From Reinekea blandensis MED297 (GTDB lineage: Bacteria > Pseudomonadota > Gammaproteobacteria > Pseudomonadales > Natronospirillaceae), in contig NZ_CH724151.1 in NCBI RefSeq assembly GCF_000153185.1, forward strand, positions 449,154-513,153: 64,000 bases of DNA, written 5' to 3'. How positions within the stretch are numbered: position 1 is the stretch's first letter; every line of letters starts with the position of its first letter. The notes beneath the pieces are model-generated. The model was not told the origin of the DNA. It was given only the letters and a program-made list of their open reading frames with translations, and did no database searches. The position numbers and the translations under genes were made by a program. Shown piece by piece: positions 51,901 to 59,884 of this stretch.

Positions 51901-53184
51901 ATGGCTTCAACCCTAATGCTGATCATGATCGTCCTGCTGTTGCTGGGCTTCCCGATGATGATTCCGCTTATTACCGCCGCGGTAGCCGGCTTTATTATGA
52001 TGTTCGGCGGCCTCGGTCAGATGGACACCTTTATCCAGCAGGTGCTCGGTGGCATCCGACCGGCGTCGCTGATCGCCGTACCGATGTTCATTCTCGCGGC
52101 CGACATCATGACCCGTGGTCATTCGGCCGATCGGCTGATCGACATGGTTATGTCGTTTATCGGCCATGTAAAAGGCGGGCTTGCGGTCAGTACCGCGGCG
52201 TCCTGTACTTTGTTTGGTGCCGTGTCCGGTTCCACGCAGGCCACCGTCGTTGCGATCGGTTCACCGTTGCGACCGAAGATGCTGAAAGCGGGATACTCAG
52301 ACTCGTTTACTTTAGCTCTGATCATCAACGCTTCAGACATTGCGTTTCTGATTCCACCAAGCATCGGTATGATCATTTATGGCGTCATTTCAGAAACGTC
52401 GATCGCCGAGTTGTTCATTGCTGGTGTCGGTCCGGGTTTATTAATCCTGGTCTTGTTCTCTATTTATTGCCTGATCTATGCCACGGTGAACAACCTGCCG
52501 ACGGAAGAAAAATCAACCTGGAAACAGCGCGCCAAGGCGGTGCAATTAGCCGTTTGGCCGCTGATGTTCCCGGTGATTATTGTCGGCGGTATTTATGGCG
52601 GCATTTTCAGTCCAACCGAAGCGGCGGCTGTCTGTGTGCTCTACGCGGTGCTGCTTGAGTTTGTGATTTTTAAATCACTGAAACTGCCGGACATGTACAC
52701 CATTGCGAAGTCCACCGGTTTGATTACCGCCGTCGTCTTTATTCTGGTGGGTGTGGGTAACGGTTTCTCGTGGATCATTTCATTTGCACAAATTCCGCAG
52801 ACCATTCTGGACGCCGTCGGCGTTAACGATATGGGACCAACCGGAGTGTTGATATCCATCTGTGTGGCATTTTTTGTCGCCTGTATGTTTGTCGATCCCA
52901 TTGTGGTGATCCTGGTATTGACACCAATCTTTGCGCCGGCGATTGCCGCCACCGGGCTCGATCCGGTTCACGTCGGTATCCTGATTACACTGCAGGTGGC
53001 CATCGGCTCAGCAACACCACCGTTCGGTTGCGATATTTTTACCGCCATCGCCATATTCAAGAAACCCTATTGGGAAGTGATTAAGGGCACACCGCCATTC
53101 ATTTTCATACTGGTGTTCTCGGCGGGCCTGTTAATCGCCTTTCCTCAAATCGCATTGTTTTTGCGCGACGTCGCGTTCGGGTAA
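51901..53184 (+). CDS. teaC: TRAP transporter large membrane subunit
   Basis: DctM-type 12-helix Na+-coupled permease subunit, 427 residues. It has the repeated helical hairpin and the motifs PMFILAADIMTRGHSADRL, TLFGAVSGSTQATVVAIGSP, DIAFLIPPSIGMIIYGV and GIYGGIFSPTEAAAVC. Late in the protein, VAIGSATPPFGCDIFTA matches the second hairpin region. AAGGAG is positioned eight bases before the ATG. It is the transport channel for ectoine with TeaA and TeaB. Confidence 0.93.
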   Translation: MASTLMLIMIVLLLLGFPMMIPLITAAVAGFIMMFGGLGQMDTFIQQVLGGIRPASLIAVPMFILAADIMTRGHSADRLIDMVMSFIGHVKGGLAVSTAASCTLFGAVSGSTQATVVAIGSPLRPKMLKAGYSDSFTLALIINASDIAFLIPPSIGMIIYGVISETSIAELFIAGVGPGLLILVLFSIYCLIYATVNNLPTEEKSTWKQRAKAVQLAVWPLMFPVIIVGGIYGGIFSPTEAAAVCVLYAVLLEFVIFKSLKLPDMYTIAKSTGLITAVVFILVGVGNGFSWIISFAQIPQTILDAVGVNDMGPTGVLISICVAFFVACMFVDPIVVILVLTPIFAPAIAATGLDPVHVGILITLQVAIGSATPPFGCDIFTAIAIFKKPYWEVIKGTPPFIFILVFSAGLLIAFPQIALFLRDVAFG

Positions 53185-53202
53185 ACGTACTGGAGGTCGT
53201 TT

Positions 53203-53646
53203 ATGTTTAAGAAAATTCTGGTCGCCCTGGATGGGTCAAATAACTCACTGTTGGCTCTGGAGAAAGCCATTGAGTTGCAGAAATTGGATGAAGGTTGTGA
53301 AATTTTATTGCTGTGTGTTTACAAGCATCACAGTTTGTTCGAAGCCTCACTGGCGATGGTTCGGCCTGCAGACATTCAGATACCGGATCAGGCGCTGGCA
53401 GAATTTGCGACCTCTGTGGTCGACAAAGGTAGAGAACACGCAAAAGCGCTTGGGGGCCACAGCATCAAAGGCTTCGTTAAAAACGGGCGTCCATCTAAGG
53501 CCATTGTGAAGTTTGCCAAAGACAAGTCCGTTGATCTGGTTGTGATGGGGGCGCATGGTTCGCATTCCGACACCGACGGTCTGTTACTCGGCAGCGTATC
53601 GCAACGGGTCGGTGGAAGAGCTCCCTGTCCGATACTGATCGTCTGA
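53203..53646 (+). CDS. teaD: Universal stress protein of the ectoine transporter
   Basis: A 147-residue UspA-family protein with the ATP-binding pattern KKILVALDGSNNSLLALEKA at the N-terminus and the glycine motif GAHGSHSDTDGLLLGSVSQRV (near 117-137). In Halomonas elongata, TeaD is encoded directly after teaABC, binds ATP and lowers ectoine uptake. The position, size and ATP motif support the same role. GGAGG is six bases before the ATG, and an intrinsic terminator follows 12 bases after the stop. Confidence 0.88.
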   Translation: MFKKILVALDGSNNSLLALEKAIELQKLDEGCEILLLCVYKHHSLFEASLAMVRPADIQIPDQALAEFATSVVDKGREHAKALGGHSIKGFVKNGRPSKAIVKFAKDKSVDLVVMGAHGSHSDTDGLLLGSVSQRVGGRAPCPILIV

Positions 53647-53658
53647 TGTCTTCTGCTT

Positions 53659-53686
53659 AGCCCCGGCCATGGAGCCGGGGCTTTTT
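53659..53686 (+). terminator. teaABCD terminator
   Basis: AGCCCCGGC and GCCGGGGCT form a nine-pair stem around CATGGA, followed by five T. It also faces the converging ligase gene, which ends at 53690. Confidence 0.9.
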
Positions 53687-53689
53687 AAT

Positions 53690-54820
53690 TTAACCCTCTC
53701 GATTCTCCGCCAAGGACACCACCTGCCCCTGATGCAGAGTACGATACACCCGATTCCGAATCGCATTCGCCTGTTCAGCAGTCAGGGTTTCATTCAGATT
53801 CCGCAAGACCAGGCGCAGCAATACATTCTTCTGCCCATTGGATATCCCCAGCCGTTCAATCGCCTTCGGCGGCAACGCCTCATAGGGAGACTCATCAATA
53901 ACCGACAAGCTTTCAATCTGGTGCACATCGCTACAGGACCGACGGATAAGGTCACCCAGGGTTTCTTCGTCGGCGTTCATATCAACCACCAGCGATAAAT
54001 CCCGTTGAACCGATGGTTGATTGGAGACCGGCCGATAACGGGAGAGATCCTGCATCTGTTCCTGTATGCGGTAGTCGGGGTGTCTCAGCAAGCGAATGTC
54101 CGGCAGGTCTTTGCGAATCATCAACAGCCGATCCAGACCTAACCCCATCGCCAACGACGAATGATGATTAAGGTACGCAGCCTTCAACAACGAAGGATGC
54201 CCGATGCCACATTCACCGACTTCGATCCATTGGTCCTGCCAATACACATCGATCTGCATACCGTTCAAGGTGTACGGGTGTGGCGATGGCAGCAATCGCC
54301 ATTCCCGACCGGGCACCAGCGCACTCATGATGATCTGAACCATGCCCTGCAAATCATCGGTCGTCAGCGGACGCTGAATACGATGATCCACCACTCGCCA
54401 CAAGTCCAACTGATGCGGCTCGGCACAATGGAGCCGATCGATACTGTCACGGCGGTAGACCATACCAGGCAACATCAGCAGCCAATCCGGTGGCGGGTGA
54501 CCGTGTTGGCCAGCAAGCGCATCCGGTACCGCTGACGACGTTTGTGTACGCAGCAAATATCGGTCGGTGACATAGCGCGTGTAACGAGCATCGCGGGCGG
54601 CACCGTCGGCAGGGTAGTTCAATCGATCATAGTTATTTTCCACCGGCACCATCGGTGGCGTGCGCAAAGTTTGGATGTGACTGTTCCAGTGTGATGACAG
54701 CGCTCGCCGGACCAGTTTGATTAACATCTGCAAGGCATGATCGGGCACGACACCGGGGTCGGTCAGATCCGGAACCGCTAAAGACGCTGACAATTCTGTT
54801 GGGGTCATTAATGTAGGCAT
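53690..54820 (-). CDS. Single-chain PheRS-like ligase (PheS core plus FDX-ACB domain)
   Basis: A 376-residue class II synthetase-like protein, built like mitochondrial PheRS: a PheS-type core fused to a PheT-type anticodon-binding domain. Core landmarks are RYLLRTQTSSAVPDAL (88-103), motif 2 PGMVYRRDSID with EPHQLDLW (118-141), EVGECGIGHPSLL (200-212) and motif 3 GLGLDRLLMIR (226-236). Residues about 285-376 (QRDLSLVVD, LRLVLRNLNETLT) resemble the FDX-ACB domain. The PheS pocket FPFTEPSAEV reads HPYTLNGMQI here, so the amino acid may not be Phe. GGAG lies upstream of the ATG. A promoter, a short ORF and a terminator precede it. Canonical PheS/PheT are not in the window. Confidence 0.8.
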   Translation of the reverse strand: MPTLMTPTELSASLAVPDLTDPGVVPDHALQMLIKLVRRALSSHWNSHIQTLRTPPMVPVENNYDRLNYPADGAARDARYTRYVTDRYLLRTQTSSAVPDALAGQHGHPPPDWLLMLPGMVYRRDSIDRLHCAEPHQLDLWRVVDHRIQRPLTTDDLQGMVQIIMSALVPGREWRLLPSPHPYTLNGMQIDVYWQDQWIEVGECGIGHPSLLKAAYLNHHSSLAMGLGLDRLLMIRKDLPDIRLLRHPDYRIQEQMQDLSRYRPVSNQPSVQRDLSLVVDMNADEETLGDLIRRSCSDVHQIESLSVIDESPYEALPPKAIERLGISNGQKNVLLRLVLRNLNETLTAEQANAIRNRVYRTLHQGQVVSLAENREG

Positions 54821-54891
54821 GGTTTCGCTCCAATAATATAAAAAAGTACGAAGCGGACTAACGACCTTTTAAATCTTCGGGCCGTAAAACG

Positions 54892-54920
54892 AAAAACCCC
54901 CGGGACTGAGCCGGGGGTTT
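54892..54920 (-). terminator. Attenuator-type terminator in the ligase leader
   Basis: On the minus strand AAACCCCCGG and CCGGGGGTTT form a ten-pair stem with a seven-base loop, ending in five T. It lies between the 18-codon leader ORF and the ligase gene, about 70 bases before the ligase start. Unless bypassed, it would abort transcription before the ligase gene. Confidence 0.88.
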
Positions 54921-54945
54921 CCGCTATACCATGTCTGATAAAAGA

Positions 54946-55002
54946 TCAGCGCATGACACCGCCCGGGCCGAGTGCATCCCGAGGGCTAGTAAATCGTGTC
55001 AT
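54946..55002 (-). CDS. 18-residue leader peptide ORF upstream of the PheRS-like ligase
   Basis: ATG at 55002 to TGA at 54946 encodes MTRFTSPRDALGPGGVMR. It lies about ten bases downstream of the predicted transcription start and 26 bases before the terminator stem. There is no Shine-Dalgarno sequence, so translation could be nearly leaderless. The codons around the start (CATGACAC) can pair with GTGTCATG at its end. There is only one Phe codon, so it is not a classical run-of-codons attenuator; it could be an arrest peptide or a substrate peptide. Coding status is inferred from arrangement only. Confidence 0.5.
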   Translation of the reverse strand: MTRFTSPRDALGPGGVMR

Positions 55003-55018
55003 GGTGTAAGGCAATTTA

Positions 55019-55047
55019 TTCATACGTTTAAGCCTATGCGTTTTCAA
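55019..55047 (-). promoter_or_regulatory. Sigma-70 promoter of the ligase leader
   Basis: On the minus strand TTGAAA (55047-55042) and TATGAA (55024-55019) are exactly 17 bases apart. The start site would fall near 55012, ten or so bases before the leader ATG. The promoter lies just past the end of the HAD gene. Confidence 0.65.
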
Positions 55048-55055
55048 CAATGGCT

Positions 55056-55676
55056 TCAAGTGGTTAAGCAACTTTGTAATGCAAGATCGGTCAGGTCGTT
55101 CACGACTTGCGTTTGCGAGCGATAATGTACTGTGGGAATACCCAGCTCAGCAGCAGCCTGCACATTCGTGCTTGAGTCATCAATGAACACGACTTCTCGG
55201 GCCGTCAGGCCCAGGCTCATCAATACCGCCTGAAAATACTGGCGTTCTGGTTTGATCACGCCCATGGCGCTGGAATTAAACATGGCACTGAAGGCCATCG
55301 ACAGGTCCGCGTCGTTTAACTCGGCTGGTAATCCGGACGTGGCATTCGTCGCCAGCACCAGGTTAGCCTCCGGAAACAACTCACGATAACGAGCCAGCAG
55401 ATCGTGATCGATGCGATAACGCTCTGTTTTCCAGGCCTCGAGATAGTTGTCGGCAATGCCCTGCCCATAACGGGTTTTGAGCCGCTCATGCGCCTGCTCG
55501 AACCAGACGTCCTTTGTGCACGTTCCCCGAATGGCTGGCTCCAACAAATCCTTTTGGAAACAGATAGCAGACAGGGTCCCCGGAGACAGCTTGCAGTGAG
55601 CTTCGACCGCTCCGGTTTTATCCCGTGTCCAATGACGCAGTACGCCGTCAAAATCCGTGATCACTGCTTTGATCAT
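55056..55676 (-). CDS. HAD-superfamily hydrolase
   Basis: A 206-residue HAD phosphatase-like protein. Motif I is DFDGVL (D8 and D10 as nucleophile and acid), motif II is LATNAT, motif III is the K in GVIKPERQYF, and motif IV is VFIDDSSTNV with the Mg-binding Asp pair. The helical cap (about 15-90) places it among the epoxide hydrolase N-terminal / IA-v3-like group. The substrate is unknown. It is upstream of the ligase leader on the same strand, but the ligase has its own promoter. Confidence 0.85.
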   Translation of the reverse strand: MIKAVITDFDGVLRHWTRDKTGAVEAHCKLSPGTLSAICFQKDLLEPAIRGTCTKDVWFEQAHERLKTRYGQGIADNYLEAWKTERYRIDHDLLARYRELFPEANLVLATNATSGLPAELNDADLSMAFSAMFNSSAMGVIKPERQYFQAVLMSLGLTAREVVFIDDSSTNVQAAAELGIPTVHYRSQTQVVNDLTDLALQSCLTT

Positions 55677-55757
55677 GGCTTAACATTCCAATTTGATTAC
55701 CACCGAGGCAGTGTATCCTATGACTCAGACGTTGTCTTGCTGAACCAACACCCGCTT

Positions 55758-56045
55758 TCATCGTTGATAACGAATCCGGTTGTGCGCTTCTTTCAACTCA
55801 AACGAACGCTCCAGATTCACCCCGTATTGATTCGCCAAAGCCAAGGTGTAGTAGAAAACATCCACCAACTCTTCGGCGATGGAACCTTTCAGCGTATCAA
55901 ACTCAGGTTGTCCTGATTTTCCGTGCCGGATCGCTTCCGACAACTCGCCGACCTCCTCAATCAGTTTGAGAAAGTAACCGGTGTCGGCTTCGGGCAGTTG
56001 GTCGACCTGTGCGACATGCGCTTGTAATTCTTTTAACGTTTTCAT
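55758..56045 (-). CDS. MazG-like nucleotide pyrophosphohydrolase
   Basis: A 95-residue all-alpha NTP pyrophosphatase of the MazG-like type. The metal-binding motif is split as usual: EEVGELSEAI (E30, E31, E34) and EELVDVFYYTL (E58, E59, D62). It probably hydrolyses aberrant (d)NTPs. It is 82 bases upstream of the HAD gene on the same strand and divergent from the MerR gene. Confidence 0.88.
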   Translation of the reverse strand: MKTLKELQAHVAQVDQLPEADTGYFLKLIEEVGELSEAIRHGKSGQPEFDTLKGSIAEELVDVFYYTLALANQYGVNLERSFELKEAHNRIRYQR

Positions 56046-56063
56046 TATTCGAGTCTTGGCTTC

Positions 56064-56095
56064 TTGACATTAGACCCTACTCTAACCTCTATACT
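56064..56095 (+). promoter_or_regulatory. MerR-type promoter/operator with 20-base spacer
   Basis: TTGACA (56064-56069) and TATACT (56090-56095) are 20 bases apart, the over-long spacing typical of MerR-regulated promoters. The spacer contains the dyad TTAGA-N6-TCTAA (56070-56085). It lies just before the MerR gene, so autoregulation is likely. Confidence 0.75.
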
Positions 56096-56124
56096 CATAG
56101 CTGTGAATCATTCAGGAGATCGGC

Positions 56125-56559
56125 ATGAAGATCGGAGAGCTGGCCAAACGTTCCGGGCTTTCAGCCCACACTTTACGCTACTACGAAAAAAGCGGCCTGT
56201 TTCGGGCCTCAGCACGCAGTGACAGCAACTACCGCGTTTACACTAAGGATGATCTGGACACGGCAAAGTTCATCAAACGGGCACGGAACATTGGTTTCAG
56301 CCTCGACGATGTGCAGACCTTCCTGTCCATTCGCGCTGACCGCCCGGCTCATGTCTGTGCGGATGCCAAAGACCTGGCCGATGAGAAAATCAAAGAGGTT
56401 GAAAACCAGATCGCTGAGCTGCAACAGGTGCTGAAAGCTCTTCACCGACTTTCGGATGCCTGCTGTGGCGGCAGTGAAAGTGCGGAATACTGCACCATCA
56501 TCGAAGCGCTCGATCATGAAGATGCGTTGAGTACGGTTGAAAACGGTGAACCTGAATGA
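56125..56559 (+). CDS. ZntR-like MerR-family regulator
   Basis: A 144-residue MerR regulator. The N-terminal winged helix MKIGELAKRSGLSAHTLRYYEKSGL leads to a dimerisation helix (about 80-110). A C-terminal metal loop has C113, C114 and C123, with C78 upstream, as in ZntR. The residue aligned with ZntR His119 is Glu118 here, so metal affinity or choice may differ. A 20-base-spacer promoter precedes it. It overlaps the methyltransferase gene by four bases. Confidence 0.85.
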   Translation: MKIGELAKRSGLSAHTLRYYEKSGLFRASARSDSNYRVYTKDDLDTAKFIKRARNIGFSLDDVQTFLSIRADRPAHVCADAKDLADEKIKEVENQIAELQQVLKALHRLSDACCGGSESAEYCTIIEALDHEDALSTVENGEPE

Positions 56560-57017
56560 ACTGGTTAGAACTGAAAGTACCGCCGTTAGCGCTGTTTTTT
56601 GGCATCGCGGCCGCCATGCTGGCGCTGACCTGGCCTGCTGCGCTCAACGCACCGCCGCATCCTCTGTTACTCATACTCAGCGTCTTGACTGCCATGCCGG
56701 GAGTGCTCGTACTTGGACTCAGCGTCCACTCTTTTATAAAGGCACGAACCACGGTGATGCCGACAAATCCGGCGGCCGCTTCACAGTTGGTGAACAGAGG
56801 CATTTACCGTTTCAGCCGCAACCCCATGTACTTGGGTATGGCTCTACTGTTGATCAGTGAGGCCGCGTTTCTTAACTCAGTACTTGGTTTGATGATGACG
56901 CTGGGCTTTACGCTGTGGATAACCCGATTTCAAATTCAACCCGAAGAACGTGTTCTGCAGCAACGCTTTGGTGAACCGTTTGATGATTATTGCCAGCGCA
57001 CCAGACGTTGGTTGTAA
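56556..57017 (+). CDS. Isoprenylcysteine carboxyl methyltransferase-family membrane protein
   Basis: A 153-residue membrane protein with about four hydrophobic helices and the ICMT/PEMT signature GIYRFSRNPMYLGMAL (about 91-106). The C-terminal EERVLQQRFGEPFDDYCQRTRRW follows. Bacterial members methylate unknown small molecules or lipids with SAM. It is translationally coupled to the ZntR-like gene, which probably controls it, so a metal-linked role is inferred. Confidence 0.85.
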   Translation: MNWLELKVPPLALFFGIAAAMLALTWPAALNAPPHPLLLILSVLTAMPGVLVLGLSVHSFIKARTTVMPTNPAAASQLVNRGIYRFSRNPMYLGMALLLISEAAFLNSVLGLMMTLGFTLWITRFQIQPEERVLQQRFGEPFDDYCQRTRRWL

Positions 57018-57023
57018 CGCCGG

Positions 57024-57143
57024 TCAGACCAGTTGAACAATTGCGTTCATGACCAGCAAGAACCCGCTAGCCAACGAAACGGAACGGGCCACCGTCAGGG
57101 TTACCTGTTGGCGGATGGACGATTTGGGGTGGTCGTTAGACAT
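57024..57143 (-). CDS. Possible 39-residue membrane mini-protein
   Basis: A short open frame on the minus strand (ATG at 57143, TGA at 57024) encodes a polar N-terminus (MSNDHPKSSIRQQ) and one hydrophobic segment (about 20-38). It fills a gap otherwise lacking genes. There is no good Shine-Dalgarno sequence and no recognised homologue, so it may be chance. Confidence 0.3.
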   Translation of the reverse strand: MSNDHPKSSIRQQVTLTVARSVSLASGFLLVMNAIVQLV

Positions 57144-57289
57144 ACAAATACTGACTCAATAAACGATACTCTGAAGATATGGTGACGCCGACGCCGAATG
57201 CGAGGTGCAAGAAGTCACTTCCGAAAATGGCTGGTCGTTACCGGGGGATACAGTAAACTGAGAGGCACACAGATTCTGGAGAACCCGGT

Positions 57290-58660
57290 ATGGAAGAACT
57301 GACCCGCGCTCAATGCCAACAGGCCCGAATGGCCCGCGATGCGCGTTTTGACGGTCGGTTTTTTGTGGCGGTGAAAACGACCGGTATTTTCTGCCGGCCA
57401 ATCTGTCCGGCCATGCTGCCCAAAGAAAGCAACGTCGACTATTACTTTAACGCGGCCCTGGCCTCAGCGGCGGGCTTTCGCCCCTGTTTACGTTGCCGAC
57501 CCGACAGTGCACCCGGCTCCTGGGCCTGGCGCGGTACCCAATCGACGGTACACCGGGCACTGCGGTTAATTGAAACCGGTGCCTTGCAAGAACAGACCTT
57601 ACCGGAACTCTGTGAGCGCCTTGGCGTGTCCGATCGTTACCTTCGCCAACTGTTTCAACAACAGATCGGCATGTCGCCAAAGACCTATGCTCAAATCCAA
57701 CAACTGATGTTTGCCAAACAGTTGCTGCACAGCAGTCAGCTAACGGTTACAGACATAGCCATCGCCAGCGGTTTCAACAGCGTCCGTCGGTTCAACGATG
57801 CGTTTCAAAAACACTGGCAACTGACGCCGACCGATCTTCGCCGCCAACGCACCACCTCTCAGTCGAATCAACTCACGTTGGCTTACCGCCCACCGCTGAA
57901 CTGGGAACATCTGCTGGCGTTTTACCGCCTTCGCCAGGTTACCGGTGTCGAGCAACTCGACGACCAGAGCTATGCCCGCACTCTGGAATTGAACCAGGCT
58001 CGGGGCTGGTTTCGCGTAAAGCCCGGGAAAGGGCATTATCTGACGCTGGACTTTGAACTGTCCGACCTCAGTCAACTGCGCCCCTGGGTGGCGACCATCC
58101 GCCGGATGTTGGATCTGGACGCAGACATTGCCACCATCGAACATCATCTTCACCAAACACCGCTACGCGACATTCTTTCTGAAGGGGTGCGGATTCCCGG
58201 CGTGGCATCGCCTTGGGAAGCTGGCATTCGGGCGATCCTCGGCCAACAGGTATCGGTTAAAGCCGCGATTACCCAGTTGAATCGGTTCGTCACTGCGTTG
58301 GGTGAGAACGTTCCCGGACCAGAGGGTTTGAATCGCCTGTTTCCGACCGCGCAACAGGCGGCCAAAGCGGATCTGTCGTTTTTGCCTTTGCCGGAAAGTC
58401 GCCGCGCCACGCTGCACCGATTCGCGGACTTTGTTAGCCGCACTCCGGACGCCGATATTAATGAGTGGCTGACCATCAAGGGCATTGGTCCTTGGACATT
58501 ACAGTACGCCAAACTGCGCGGGCTCAGCGACCCGGATCAGTTTCTGATGGGTGATCTCATCATCAAGAAAACGCTGAATGCACTGCCGCCCTTTTCACCA
58601 GATCAACTGTCTCCCTGGGGCAGTTACGCCACCTTTCACTGCTGGAATCACGCCTCATGA
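57290..58660 (+). CDS. Ada-AraC-AlkA fusion: alkylation sensor and DNA glycosylase
   Basis: A 456-residue three-domain protein. Residues 1-80 are the Ada N-domain with Zn/methyl-acceptor cysteines C35, C39, C66 and C69 (FCRPICPAM and CLRCRPDSA). Residues about 85-185 form an AraC helix-turn-helix ([20 protein letters not shown]). The rest is an AlkA-type glycosylase with HhH motif [12 protein letters not shown] and the catalytic Asp at about 422 in FLMGDLIIK. It senses methylphosphotriesters and removes alkylated bases. Its stop overlaps the ogt start by four bases. It lacks the second Ada methyltransferase domain, which the next gene supplies. Confidence 0.92.
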   Translation: MEELTRAQCQQARMARDARFDGRFFVAVKTTGIFCRPICPAMLPKESNVDYYFNAALASAAGFRPCLRCRPDSAPGSWAWRGTQSTVHRALRLIETGALQEQTLPELCERLGVSDRYLRQLFQQQIGMSPKTYAQIQQLMFAKQLLHSSQLTVTDIAIASGFNSVRRFNDAFQKHWQLTPTDLRRQRTTSQSNQLTLAYRPPLNWEHLLAFYRLRQVTGVEQLDDQSYARTLELNQARGWFRVKPGKGHYLTLDFELSDLSQLRPWVATIRRMLDLDADIATIEHHLHQTPLRDILSEGVRIPGVASPWEAGIRAILGQQVSVKAAITQLNRFVTALGENVPGPEGLNRLFPTAQQAAKADLSFLPLPESRRATLHRFADFVSRTPDADINEWLTIKGIGPWTLQYAKLRGLSDPDQFLMGDLIIKKTLNALPPFSPDQLSPWGSYATFHCWNHAS

Positions 58661-59127
58661 TCGCTTACCTGACTTTCGACAGCCCATTGGGGAATGTCAC
58701 CCTTCAATGCAACGACGATGGATTACAGGGGTGCTGGTTTGACACCCACACAACCCGACCGGATAACTTGGGAGTTTTTCAACCTGAGCATCCGTTGCTG
58801 GTAAAAGCAAAAACGCAAATAGAAGAATATTTCAGCGGGAAGCGTACGACTTTTGATTTGCCTCTGGCACCAGTGGGCACCGACTTTCAGAAACGCGTCT
58901 GGACCGCATTATGCACCATTCCATTTGGTGAGAGCCGAGCTTATTCGGAGTTAGCCGAGCAGATCGGCAACCCTAAAGCCGTACGTGCCGTCGGTGCGGC
59001 CAACGGTCGCAACCCCATATCAATAATTGTTCCCTGCCATCGGGTGATTGGCCGCAATGGCAAACTGACTGGTTACGCTGGCGGCCTTGAACGTAAAGCA
59101 TGGTTATTGACGCATGAGGGTAAATAA
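58657..59127 (+). CDS. ogt: Methylated-DNA-protein-cysteine methyltransferase
   Basis: Removes O6-methylguanine lesions by suicidal transfer to its own cysteine, C127 in [21 protein letters not shown] precedes the active site, with the GYAGG motif after it. The 156-residue length fits Ogt. It is translationally coupled to the Ada-AlkA fusion gene, so the pair re-creates the Ada adaptive-response set in two proteins. Confidence 0.95.
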   Translation: MIAYLTFDSPLGNVTLQCNDDGLQGCWFDTHTTRPDNLGVFQPEHPLLVKAKTQIEEYFSGKRTTFDLPLAPVGTDFQKRVWTALCTIPFGESRAYSELAEQIGNPKAVRAVGAANGRNPISIIVPCHRVIGRNGKLTGYAGGLERKAWLLTHEGK

Positions 59128-59264
59128 AGTCAACGGGCTGTGCTTTCTAGCGGAAAAGTAGATAGAAAATGATTCAAGTAATTGAACTCATCATTAAGGA
59201 GCTATCCCCTTCAGGAATAGGAAAACGGAATGCATTGATGTCCTCTAAAACAGTGGTAAGTTCA

Positions 59265-59756
59265 TTAGGTCTCGAACTTAAAGCCCATCGGGTAGCTATG
59301 CAACCCATCAAAATCACCTTTGCTGAGTTGAACACCATTTTTCCTAGCAATGGCATACACCATACTCATATGAAACATAAAGTTAGGAATTATGTACTCT
59401 AAGATAAAGTGACTTTGAGGTAGGTTTATTTCTGAAAAACCGGCAGACTCAAAAACTATTTTGCTGTCATCAAAACCAGTCACATCAGGCAATGAATCAA
59501 TATGTGTTCTCACTTTTGCCAACATATCGCAGACGGCTGGTTTTCCTGAGCCAATGAGTTCAAACGAAGTCAACTCAACTCCGCACAGTGGGCAATAACC
59601 TCTCAACAAAAAGTTAGCAGCCACTTGCGCATTCAGCTCTAGAGAAAACATGTCCTCTGAAAGCGTATCAGGGAAGATAGACTCAGGTATTTTATTAACG
59701 ATAACTGTCAGTTGTTGCAAATAACCGAGGAATAAATGCTTTGTCGAAATACTAAT
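59265..59756 (-). CDS. DUF1993 family protein with non-standard start
   Basis: A DUF1993 (DinB-like helical) protein. Landmarks are SEDMFSLELNAQVAANFLLRGYC, IIPNFMFHMSMVYAIARKNGV and LSKGDFDG. The first conventional start in frame is a TTG at 59720, which truncates the family N-terminus and has no ribosome site. The frame continues upstream with protein-like sequence. A perfect AAAGGAGG (59762-59769) sits five bases before an in-frame ATT at 59756, giving a usual 163-residue length. Either AUU is the start, as in infC, or the original start was lost. No upstream ATG, GTG or TTG occurs in frame before a stop. Confidence 0.6.
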   Translation of the reverse strand: MSISTKHLFLGYLQQLTVIVNKIPESIFPDTLSEDMFSLELNAQVAANFLLRGYCPLCGVELTSFELIGSGKPAVCDMLAKVRTHIDSLPDVTGFDDSKIVFESAGFSEINLPQSHFILEYIIPNFMFHMSMVYAIARKNGVQLSKGDFDGLHSYPMGFKFET

Positions 59757-59884
59757 ATCAACCTCCTTTAGAGCCTTATGGTGTAGTCATCACTTTTACA
59801 AATACGTGAAATCCACTTCATCCTAATAACTCTAACTCCGCTGCGTTTTTTTTGGAAAACTACGTGCATGTAATGTGTTTTTGT

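Noticed and set aside
54930-55015. Possible tRNA or T-box in the ligase leader
   Set aside because: No T-loop GTTCRA sequence, no CCA-compatible acceptor and no conserved T-box bulge; an ORF plus terminator explains the region better.
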